Source: an uncultured Fretibacterium sp.
Lineage (GTDB): Bacteria > Synergistota > Synergistia > Synergistales > Aminobacteriaceae
Length of the DNA: 6,532 nt
Assembly (NCBI RefSeq): GCF_963548695.1
Contig: NZ_CAUUWA010000096.1
Location: 1 to 6,532 of the forward strand
Direction: 5' to 3'
Position numbers and translations under genes: made by a program. The notes below the pieces were generated by a model. The model was given only the letters and a program-made list of their open reading frames with translations. It ran no database searches and was not told the origin of the DNA. Positions 1-5,770 of the stretch are shown piece by piece; the first letter of the stretch is position 1; each line of letters starts with the position of its first letter.

Positions 1-663
1 CTGTTCGTCAGCCACAACATGGGGGCCATCTCGCAGCTCTGCAATCGGGTGGTGTGCCTGGACCGGGGCCGAGTGGCGCTGGACACGCCGGACGTCTCCG
101 CCGGAGTGCGGGAGTATCTGAACGTCTCGAGGGATACGAGCGCGACGGCCGAGTGGAGGAACCCCGGAAACCTCTTCGAGAATCCCTGGTTCAAGCCGCT
201 GCGCTTCGGCCTCTATGGGGAGGACGGGAAGGCGATCTCGGGACCCGTGGAGCGCAAGGACAAGGTTTGGGTCGAGATCGAGGGCTTTGTCGAGGTCCCG
301 GACCCGGCGCTGGAGGTCGGGTATTGCCTATATGAGGCAAATGGAGTGTTGGTTTGTTATGGCTATCAGACGGACCAGATGGGGGGGGAGAAGGAACTCC
401 CGCAGCTCCAGGGAAAATTCATCCTTCGGGTTCCGTTGAATTGTTCGTTGCTGAATGTGGGGAACTACCATGTGAAGATGGAGGTCAATTTATTCAATCG
501 GGAGCGTATAGTTAACATTCACGCGACGCCTCCCGAGTTCTCATTCGAGATAGCCGGGAGAATTTATCCTTCTCCCTATCGTCTTGGAGAGACCCCGGGC
601 ATATTGGCCTTGGATCAGCCTTGGGTTTTGCAGCCTGTCAAGAGTACGCAAATCGAGAAATAG
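1..663 (+). CDS. ABC transporter ATP-binding protein, Wzt type (polysaccharide/O-antigen export), 3' part
   Basis: The gene enters from the left edge in frame at base 1; 220 codons are visible before the TAG at 661-663. The first codons read LFVSHNMGAISQLC, the end of an ABC ATPase with the switch histidine (H-loop) at bases 13-15. The last ATPase strands follow (VVCLDRGRVAL), ending near codon 45. The remaining ~170 residues form a beta-rich domain ending in an FEIAGRIYPSPYRLG-like strand, which matches the C-terminal domain of Wzt proteins. In that family the ATPase powers export of a completed lipid-linked polysaccharide across the inner membrane, and the C-terminal domain recognises the glycan or its terminal cap. 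The Walker A, Walker B and signature motifs lie outside the window, as does the expected permease partner. The FkbM gene follows after 24 bp, so the two are probably cotranscribed. Wzt-type assignment is firm; the glycan substrate cannot be read from sequence. Confidence 0.88.
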   Translation: MFVSHNMGAISQLCNRVVCLDRGRVALDTPDVSAGVREYLNVSRDTSATAEWRNPGNLFENPWFKPLRFGLYGEDGKAISGPVERKDKVWVEIEGFVEVPDPALEVGYCLYEANGVLVCYGYQTDQMGGEKELPQLQGKFILRVPLNCSLLNVGNYHVKMEVNLFNRERIVNIHATPPEFSFEIAGRIYPSPYRLGETPGILALDQPWVLQPVKSTQIEK

Positions 664-687
664 ACTACGGACTGGAGCATTGTTTGG

Positions 688-1632
688 ATGAGCGATGTCG
701 TGTTGCGCAAACTCAAGGTCGTTTGGGGCGCTTTTCAAGGCGTACGATCCGGGGTCGATACGTGGTGGGAGTTTTTCCTGTTCTGCCTGGACCATATGAT
801 ATCGACATTCCTAGGGAAAAATCCACGCTTCTATCATAAGAAAAAGGTGAAGAACTTTAAGGAGAAGGACAGTTATCACATTAAGGATATCCGGCTGCCC
901 CTCCTGGATGAGAAAACCGAGGATACCTTTTTCTGGCAGGGCCCTTTTGGTCAGACCTGTTTCCATTATTGTTACTTCAAAGATTGCCACGACGAGGCAA
1001 CGGTTGAACGAAGTCACGGAACAACTCTCTTCTGGTGCGAAACGCCCTATGCTTATGTGGGGGATGGGCTGGATGTCGAAATCCTTCCCGGCGATGTCGT
1101 TATCGATGCCGGAGGCTGGATTGGGGACTTTGCCGCCTATGCGTCCGCCAAGGGGGCTGGTGAGGTCTATGCCTTTGAACCCTCTCCTCCCGCCTTCAAA
1201 TACCTGGTGCAAACCGCCAGGCTGAATCCCAATATTTATCCGTTTCAGGAGGGGCTGGGCGACGTGGTCTCGGAGATCGAGTTGTTTGTGGACCCCGCGG
1301 ATGCGCAGTGCAATTCCTTCCTCGATGGGGATGGCGTGTGCCGGAGTACCGTCCGGGTTCCTATGACGACGATCGATGCCTTTGTCGCGGAGCGTGGGCT
1401 TTCTCGTGTCGATTTCATCAAGATGAGTGTCCAGGGATACGACATGCACCTCTTGAGAGGGGCGAGGAAGACCATTAGCTATTTTGCACCTAAGCTATCT
1501 ATATTGTACTGCAATGCTCATTTTGTTCCTTACTCCATGGAGGATGTTAAACAGCTGATCAAAAAATTCAATCCCAAGTATCGTGTTATCTTCAGAGGGA
1601 AAAAATTGTTTGCCGCGGTTCCTGACTTATGA
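688..1632 (+). CDS. FkbM family SAM-dependent methyltransferase
   Basis: This 314-residue protein has an FkbM-type Rossmann methyltransferase domain in about residues 118-310. The SAM-binding loop is VVIDAGGWIGDF (137-148) and the end of strand 2 is EVYAFEPS (159-166), with Glu164 placed to bind the ribose of SAM. The family segment TTIDAFVAERGLSRVDFIKM (227-246) is followed by SVQGYDMHLLRGA (247-259). FkbM enzymes O-methylate sugars and polyketides; here a sugar or the cap of the exported glycan is likely. The first ~110 residues are not recognisable and carry a basic stretch (49-60). Ser247 sits where the family usually has Asp (DVEG or DTQG). A GGAG at 674-677, 10 nt upstream, supports the ATG at 688. 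The coding sequence looks more AT-rich than the genes downstream. Family assignment is firm, substrate unknown. Confidence 0.85.
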   Translation: MSDVVLRKLKVVWGAFQGVRSGVDTWWEFFLFCLDHMISTFLGKNPRFYHKKKVKNFKEKDSYHIKDIRLPLLDEKTEDTFFWQGPFGQTCFHYCYFKDCHDEATVERSHGTTLFWCETPYAYVGDGLDVEILPGDVVIDAGGWIGDFAAYASAKGAGEVYAFEPSPPAFKYLVQTARLNPNIYPFQEGLGDVVSEIELFVDPADAQCNSFLDGDGVCRSTVRVPMTTIDAFVAERGLSRVDFIKMSVQGYDMHLLRGARKTISYFAPKLSILYCNAHFVPYSMEDVKQLIKKFNPKYRVIFRGKKLFAAVPDL

Positions 1633-1773
1633 ATATAGGAATCACGAAAACTTAAATGAAAATCTCCAATTAACGTTCTTTCAACCTCATCGCAGCGTTC
1701 ATACGAGAAACGCTTCTTTTGAGGTTCCGGACGAGATGATCCCGTCCACGGCGAAAGGGGTGTCAGGAACGGC
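1633..1773 (+). other. 141-bp intergenic gap, AT-rich in its left half
   Basis: This is the largest gap in the window and separates the transporter/methyltransferase pair from the genes that follow. I see no gene and no convincing sigma-70 promoter. The left half is AT-rich, and the right part contains a small hairpin (1694-1714). An AGGA at 1765-1768, five bases before the ATG at 1774, is the likely ribosome site of the next gene. The frame of that gene is open only back to a stop at 1720-1722, with no other start codon in between. Confidence 0.6.
1694..1720 (+). terminator. Weak hairpin followed by TCTTTT, possible terminator or attenuator
   Basis: AGCGTT (1694-1699) and AACGCT (1709-1714) form a perfect 6-bp inverted repeat around a 9-nt loop, followed by TCTTTT (1715-1720). 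The stem is short, the loop large and the T run interrupted. At most this is an inefficient terminator or a processing site; it could be chance. Confidence 0.25.
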
Positions 1774-3147
1774 ATGACGGTGTTGTTCGAATCCGATTGG
1801 GTGGCTTCCTCCCCATATTTTTACAATACTCGTACGGGACAGGCCGGGCCATTCATCAACGACGTGATCGATTGCGCCAATCTGGAGATCGACCACCAGG
1901 GCTTGAGAGATTACATGGACTTTGGTTATTGCGTCTTCGGGCACACGCCTGTCAGAGATGTGCACGTTCTGCCCCATTCCTCGCGGCTGGTACGTCTCGA
2001 CGACGGAACGCTTCGGGTGGAGCGGATGGAGGATGCCGCGGTCAAAGCTCTGGATGAAACAGCGCTCTCCGAGGATGAAATATGGGAGTGGCTCAGGGAC
2101 TCCGTGAGGAGGTGGGAGGCCTCCGTAGATGGAGAGATCGTCATTCCTACCAGCGGTGGATATGACTCTCGTATCCTGAATTGGATGGTGGGCGATAAAA
2201 GACGTATTCGGTCCTTCACCTACGGAATAACCTCGCCTCAGAGCGCCTCGTCGGAGGTCGTATACGCGCAGGAGCTATCCCGACGTCTTGGAACCTCCTG
2301 GCAGCAGGTCGAATTGGGAGCCTTTCACAATTACCTCGACGAATGGTATTCCCTCTACGGGGTCTCCACTCACGCCCATGGGATGTATCATTTTGAGTTT
2401 TTCAATGCCATAAGGGCGCTGCTGCCTCCTGAAACCCGAGAGGTCCCTATGCTTTCCGGACATTTCGGAGACGACTGGGCCGGCCGTTTCGCCCCTTTGG
2501 TGTCCTCTCCGGAGGAGCTGCCCCTGTTGGGGCTGACCCATGGAATGAATGCGGATTCCTCGCAATGCCGGGTCCAGGAGGATTCCGTGGCCCGAATGGA
2601 ATATTGGGAGGAGCACCGGGAACGATTGGAGGACCCGAGGCTGCGGGTTATCGAGGTCCTGCGCCATAAGCAGGTGCTGCTTTCCTACCTGTTCCGCGTG
2701 CCCGAGAAATTGGGCTATGCTCCGTGGTGCCCATTTCTTGATCTCCATCTTGCTGCCGCCATGCTCAACCTGCCTCCCAACAGGCGGAGGGACAGGGTGT
2801 GGCAACAGGACTTTTTCAGGAAAAACGGCATCATGGTGGAGGACCTTTGCAGGCCGAAACGCCTGCCGAACACGCTGAACATGCAGGCTCTCGACAGGGT
2901 GCCGCTGCCGCCCCTGGATCGTGGAGTTCTGTCCGAGGTTGTGGCGCCGGACTATGTGGATTGGATTAACAAATACATTCACAGAACTCCATGGAACTCC
3001 CTTCAGGAGGCGGTGATGTCCATCCGTGGTATGGGGCGCCTGTGGCATGTGTTTACCCATAGAATACCCAGGACCAATCGGTTGAGGGCCTATCTCGCCT
3101 ATCTCGTTCTTTATCCGATCGAGCGCCTGCTGAGGTCTCGGGTCTGA
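1774..3147 (+). CDS. Asparagine synthetase-like ATP-dependent amidoligase without a functional glutaminase domain
   Basis: This 457-residue protein carries the ATP-pyrophosphatase domain of class B asparagine synthetases in about residues 100-350. The PP-loop is SGGYDS (127-132), followed by FTYGI (148-152) with SSEVVYAQELSRRLG (159-173) and PFLD (320-323). Residues 1-90 resemble only the last part of the N-terminal glutaminase domain (GLRDYMDFGYCVFG, then VHVLPHSSRLVRL). The ~110 residues with the Cys2 nucleophile are missing, so glutamine hydrolysis is not expected. The usual SGDG(A/G)DE loop reads SGHFGDDWAG (228-237), and the E-x-R before PFLD reads APWC. The protein may activate a carboxylate with ATP and join it to ammonia or another amine, or the active site may be repurposed. 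Residues 360-457 are unassigned and end in a hydrophobic, basic segment. Glycan clusters often carry such proteins, mostly uncharacterised. Substrate unknown; start set by AGGA at 1765-1768. Confidence 0.78.
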   Translation: MTVLFESDWVASSPYFYNTRTGQAGPFINDVIDCANLEIDHQGLRDYMDFGYCVFGHTPVRDVHVLPHSSRLVRLDDGTLRVERMEDAAVKALDETALSEDEIWEWLRDSVRRWEASVDGEIVIPTSGGYDSRILNWMVGDKRRIRSFTYGITSPQSASSEVVYAQELSRRLGTSWQQVELGAFHNYLDEWYSLYGVSTHAHGMYHFEFFNAIRALLPPETREVPMLSGHFGDDWAGRFAPLVSSPEELPLLGLTHGMNADSSQCRVQEDSVARMEYWEEHRERLEDPRLRVIEVLRHKQVLLSYLFRVPEKLGYAPWCPFLDLHLAAAMLNLPPNRRRDRVWQQDFFRKNGIMVEDLCRPKRLPNTLNMQALDRVPLPPLDRGVLSEVVAPDYVDWINKYIHRTPWNSLQEAVMSIRGMGRLWHVFTHRIPRTNRLRAYLAYLVLYPIERLLRSRV

Positions 3148-3159
3148 GCTTCCGAGAGA

Positions 3160-3189
3160 CAATCTAAAAAGAAGCAATCTAAAACGAAG
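3160..3189 (+). repeat. Two tandem 15-bp repeats directly upstream of the PEP mutase gene
   Basis: Copy 1 (3160-3174) reads CAATCTAAAAAGAAG and copy 2 (3175-3189) reads CAATCTAAAACGAAG, differing at one base. The array fills most of the 55-bp gap between the amidoligase-like gene and the PEP mutase gene. The end of copy 2 supplies most of the purine-rich GAAGG ribosome site at 3186-3190. It looks like a local slippage duplication; an operator role is possible but unsupported. Confidence 0.8.
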
Positions 3190-3190
3190 G
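3186..3190 (+). promoter_or_regulatory. Ribosome binding site with two candidate ATGs (3198 and 3203)
   Basis: GAAGG at 3186-3190 is the only Shine-Dalgarno-like sequence before the PEP mutase gene. It lies 12 nt from the in-frame ATG at 3203, which is long, and 7 nt from an out-of-frame ATG at 3198, which is ideal. The ATG at 3203 is still the best gene start because the next in-frame ATG (3236) would remove the first strand of the nucleotidyltransferase fold. Confidence 0.5.
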
Positions 3191-3197
3191 ACGTGTC

Positions 3198-3239
3198 ATG
3201 TTATGCCGGAACGAAAGCCTTTGGTGTACGTCGCCATGA
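3198..3239 (+). other. Possible 13-codon leader ORF overlapping the PEP mutase start
   Basis: An ATG at 3198 opens a 13-residue frame (MLCRNESLWCTSP) that ends at TGA 3237-3239. It has better Shine-Dalgarno spacing than the real gene, and its stop overlaps the in-frame Met12 codon of PEP mutase (3236-3238) as ATGA. It could lower or couple translation of the mutase. It is just as likely to be a chance reading frame. Confidence 0.2.
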
Positions 3240-4510
3240 GCGCCGATATCATCCATCCGGGACATCTCAATATCATTCATACGGCGGCACGGTACGGGGA
3301 GGTCGTCGTTGGGGTCCTGACGGATGAGGCGATCGCCAGCTACAAGCGCCTTCCTTATATGACCTTCGAGCAGCGCAGCGCCGTCGTCGAAAATCTGAAG
3401 GGGGTCTCCAGGGTCGTGCCTCAGGCCACTCTGGATTACGTGGAGAACCTTCGTCAACTGCGCCCCGATTTTGTGGTGCACGGTTCCGACTGGAGGGAGG
3501 GCGTGCAGAGCGAGACGCGCTCCCGGGTTGTGGAGGTGTTGAAGGAGTGGGGCGGCAGGCTTGTCGAGCCGGAATACACATCCGGTATCTCCTCGACGCA
3601 GTTGAACAAGGCCATTCGGGAGGTGGGCACGACTCCCGACATTCGGCGCGGGAGGTTGAAGCAGCTTCTGGACAAGAAGGGGTTCGTCAGGGTCTTGGAG
3701 GCTCACAGTGGCCTCAGCGCCCTGATCGTCGAAAACTCGGCCGTCAGGTCGGAGGATGGTCGAACGGTGGAGTTCGACGCGATGTGGCTGAGCAGCCTGA
3801 CGGATTCCACAGCCAAGGGGAAGCCGGACATCGAGTGCGTGGACCTGACCAATCGTCTGCATACGGTGAACGACATCCTCGAGGTCACCACCAAGCCCAT
3901 CGTCTACGATGGGGACAGCGGCGGGAACGTCGATCAGTTTCGCTTTACCGTCAGGACCCTGGAACGTTTGGGGGTCTCCATGGTCATTATCGAGGATAAA
4001 AAGGGGCGCAAACGGAACTCCCTGTATGCGGCGGACAATTTGCAGCCGCAGGAGGAGATCGAGGTCATGTGCGAAAAAATAGCCGTGGGAAAAAGGGCTC
4101 GGGTTACCGGGGATTTTATGATCGCCGCCCGCTGTGAGAGCCTCATCCTGGGACACGGACAGGAGGAAGCCCTGCGCCGGGTCGGGGCCTATGTGGAAGC
4201 GGGGGCGGATGCCGTCTTGATCCACAGCAAGTCGCAATCTCCGGACGAGGTGTTTGCCTTCTGCGAACGTTATCGAGAGTCTCGGGAGCTTTCCCTCGTC
4301 CCGTTGATCGTGGTGCCGAGCACCTATGCCCAGGTGACGGAGAGGGAGCTCAGGGACAGGGGAATCCGCATGGTGATCTATGCGAATCAGCTGCTGCGCA
4401 GCGAGTACCCCGCCATGCTGAGGGTCGCGGAGAGCATTTTGAAACACGGGCGTGCCCGGGAGGCCGATGAGATGATCATGCCCATCCGAGATATCCTCGA
4501 GTTGGTTTGA
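3203..4510 (+). CDS. aepX: Phosphoenolpyruvate mutase with N-terminal cytidylyltransferase-like domain
   Basis: PEP mutase (also called PepM) converts phosphoenolpyruvate to phosphonopyruvate, the C-P bond-forming step of nearly all phosphonate pathways. The mutase domain spans about residues 161-435 of 435 and is complete. It shows the diagnostic EDKKGRKRNS (264-273, pattern EDKxxxKxNS), the Mg-site segment YDGDSGG (235-241), GKPD (206-209) and IAARCESL (307-314). The EDK...NS motif separates true mutases from isocitrate-lyase relatives. Residues 1-140 form a nucleotidyltransferase domain like glycerol-3-phosphate cytidylyltransferase, with HPGH (18-21, HxGH) and GISSTQL (128-134). Such fusions are known, for example in Bacteroides-type aepX, and suggest activation of the phosphonate as a CMP derivative; that step is inferred. 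The decarboxylase gene follows after 12 bp. No key residue is visibly missing. Confidence 0.95.
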   Translation: MPERKPLVYVAMSADIIHPGHLNIIHTAARYGEVVVGVLTDEAIASYKRLPYMTFEQRSAVVENLKGVSRVVPQATLDYVENLRQLRPDFVVHGSDWREGVQSETRSRVVEVLKEWGGRLVEPEYTSGISSTQLNKAIREVGTTPDIRRGRLKQLLDKKGFVRVLEAHSGLSALIVENSAVRSEDGRTVEFDAMWLSSLTDSTAKGKPDIECVDLTNRLHTVNDILEVTTKPIVYDGDSGGNVDQFRFTVRTLERLGVSMVIIEDKKGRKRNSLYAADNLQPQEEIEVMCEKIAVGKRARVTGDFMIAARCESLILGHGQEEALRRVGAYVEAGADAVLIHSKSQSPDEVFAFCERYRESRELSLVPLIVVPSTYAQVTERELRDRGIRMVIYANQLLRSEYPAMLRVAESILKHGRAREADEMIMPIRDILELV

Positions 4511-4513
4511 GGA
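4509..4513 (+). promoter_or_regulatory. Ribosome binding site of the decarboxylase gene, overlapping the mutase stop
   Basis: GAGGA at 4509-4513 includes the last two bases of the PEP mutase TGA (4508-4510) and lies 9 nt before the ATG at 4523. The placement points to translational coupling of the mutase and decarboxylase, whose reactions are thermodynamically coupled as well. Confidence 0.65.
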
Positions 4514-4522
4514 TAAAGCCCC

Positions 4523-5770
4523 ATGTTGGATCCAGGAATCTTTTTAAACAAGCTCCGTGCCCTGGGCGTTGAGTTCTTTACGGGTGTTCCAGATTCCCTG
4601 CTGAAAAATTTCTGTGCGGAGCTGGCGGCGCTTCCCGGCCACGTGCGGGTGACGGCCGCCAACGAGGGGGGCGCCGTCGCCTTGGCCGCCGGGCATTATC
4701 TCGGAACGGGGGCGCCTGCCCTGGTCTATATGCAGAATTCCGGTCAGGGCAATGCCTTCAATCCCTTGGTATCCCTCGCGGCCCCCGAGGTCTATGGCAT
4801 TCCGATGCTCCTGCTTGTAGGGTGGCGGGGGCAGCCCGGGGGGAAGGACGAACCGCAGCATGTCAAACAGGGGATCATTACCCGCCGGATTTTTGAGGGG
4901 ATGGATATTCCCTGCGAAATCCTCTCGGAGGACTGGAGCGAGGCCGAGGGACAGTTGGCGCGAATCGTTGGGGATATTCGTGCGCGGGAGGCCCCTGCCG
5001 CCCTGCTGGTGCGCGGTGGAACGTTCCAAAGGGGGGCTGCCTCGACGGACGGAGAGTCGGATTGTCAGGCCCGGTGTTTTCCGCTCAGTCGTGAGGAGGC
5101 CATCGAGAGGGTCCTTGCGTGTGCTCCGGAGGGGGCCGTCTTCGTCTCAACGACGGGGCATATCTCGAGGGAGCTCTACGAGTGTCGGGAGAGGAGCGGT
5201 GTGGCTCACGATCGGGATTTCCTGACGGTGGGCTCCATGGGACACGCATCGCAGATTGCAATGGGGCTTGCGTTATCCCGTCCGGATCGTCCCGTCCTTT
5301 GTCTTGACGGGGATGGTGCGGTCCTGATGCACATGGGGGCTCTGGCTATCATAGGGCAGTCGAGTTGTCGTAACCTGTATCATGTCGTCCTGAACAATGG
5401 CGCTCACGATTCCGTCGGAGGGCAGAGGACGGTTGCCCTGCAAGTCGACCTCGTCAGGATCGCGGAAGCCTGTGGCTATCGTCACGTCGCTACGGCATGC
5501 GTTTTGGGAGAAATTGAGGAAGCCCTCGAGTCCTTTTCGAGAAACGAAGGGCCTTCCTCAAACGAAGGGCCTTCCTCAAATGGAGGGCCTTCCTTCCTGG
5601 AGATTCGGGTCAGCAGGGGGCACCGGGACGATCTTGGGCGGCCCCGCAGTTCTCCCGAACGGAATAAGAGGGCGCTGATGGGGACTATTGGAGAAAGGGC
5701 TCCGGAAGAAAGAGGTCCTGGGAAAAGGGCTTCGAGGGAAAGAGATGCAAAGGGTCTGCTGGGGAACTGA
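4523..5770 (+). CDS. aepY: Phosphonopyruvate decarboxylase (thiamine diphosphate-dependent)
   Basis: The enzyme decarboxylates phosphonopyruvate to phosphonoacetaldehyde, making the unfavourable mutase step irreversible. The 415 residues include the family landmarks FFTGVPDSLLKNF (18-30), AANEGGAVALAAG (45-57) with Glu48 placed to activate the cofactor, NSGQGNAFNP (72-81) and GWRGQPGGKDEPQHVKQG (100-117). The C-terminal half shows FLTVGSMGHASQIAMGLALS (233-252), the ThDP/Mg motif starting DGDGAVLMHMG (262-272) and ending NNGAHDSVGGQ (291-301), and the closing LEIRVSRGHRDDLGRP (359-374). Relatives are usually about 375-380 residues. The excess comes from a 12-residue in-frame expansion (NEGPSS copies, from 341) and a charged tail after about residue 389 made of degenerate five-residue repeats. 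Neither touches a known catalytic residue. Its end overlaps the reductase gene by 26 bp. Assignment is firm; activity with the insert is likely but untested. Confidence 0.95.
   Translation: MLDPGIFLNKLRALGVEFFTGVPDSLLKNFCAELAALPGHVRVTAANEGGAVALAAGHYLGTGAPALVYMQNSGQGNAFNPLVSLAAPEVYGIPMLLLVGWRGQPGGKDEPQHVKQGIITRRIFEGMDIPCEILSEDWSEAEGQLARIVGDIRAREAPAALLVRGGTFQRGAASTDGESDCQARCFPLSREEAIERVLACAPEGAVFVSTTGHISRELYECRERSGVAHDRDFLTVGSMGHASQIAMGLALSRPDRPVLCLDGDGAVLMHMGALAIIGQSSCRNLYHVVLNNGAHDSVGGQRTVALQVDLVRIAEACGYRHVATACVLGEIEEALESFSRNEGPSSNEGPSSNGGPSFLEIRVSRGHRDDLGRPRSSPERNKRALMGTIGERAPEERGPGKRASRERDAKGLLGN
5543..5596 (+). repeat. Three in-frame 18-bp tandem repeats inside the decarboxylase gene
   Basis: Copies at 5543-5560 and 5561-5578 are identical (AACGAAGGGCCTTCCTCA). 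The copy at 5579-5596 differs at four positions. They encode NEGPSS, NEGPSS and NGGPSF. The third copy is the native family sequence leading into FLEIRV, so the first two look like expansions of it. Each unit contains the near-palindrome GAAGG-G-CCTTC. The unit length is a multiple of three, so copy-number change keeps the frame. Confidence 0.92.
5693..5752 (+). repeat. Four degenerate 15-bp units encoding a charged five-residue repeat tail
   Basis: The decarboxylase tail reads ERAPE, ERGPG, KRASR, ERDAK at 5693-5707, 5708-5722, 5723-5737 and 5738-5752, each with Arg at position 2. At DNA level the units share a purine-rich start (GAAAGGGCT, GAAAGAGGT, AAAAGGGCT, GAAAGAGAT). The last units also hold the ribosome site and ATG of the next gene. 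Confidence 0.7.
5734..5739 (+). promoter_or_regulatory. Ribosome binding site of the reductase gene, inside the decarboxylase tail
   Basis: GAGGGA at 5734-5739 lies 5 nt before the ATG at 5745. No other ATG occurs in the reductase frame near the expected N-terminus, so this site decides the start and implies a 26-bp overlap (5745-5770) with translational coupling. Confidence 0.6.

Noticed and set aside
811..1449. A 212-codon - strand frame opposite the methyltransferase gene.
   Set aside because: The + strand carries the FkbM motifs; the antisense frame has no recognisable domain and no ribosome site I can support.
1670..1710. A sigma-70 promoter in the AT-rich gap (TTAACG with a CATACG-like downstream hexamer).
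   Set aside because: Spacing between the hexamers is far from 17 bp and the -10 match is poor, so a promoter cannot be supported.
1633..1773. A frameshifted remnant of the missing glutaminase half just before the asparagine-synthetase-like gene.
   Set aside because: The 141-bp gap is too short for the roughly 110 missing residues, and I could not recognise glutaminase motifs in it. The truncation seems to belong to the gene as it stands.
2275..3177. A 300-codon - strand frame opposite the asparagine-synthetase-like gene.
   Set aside because: It is a shadow of a gene with clear PP-loop and PFLD motifs. The translation has biased composition and resembles no family I know.
3179..4447. A 422-codon open frame on the - strand opposite the PEP mutase gene.
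   Set aside because: The + strand frame encodes a textbook mutase with all motifs. The antisense translation is rich in His, Pro, Arg and Gln with no recognisable domain, typical of the shadow of a GC-rich gene.
5543..5596. The 18-bp repeats as a CRISPR array.
   Set aside because: The copies are directly adjacent without spacers, too short, in frame within a conserved enzyme, and no cas gene is present.
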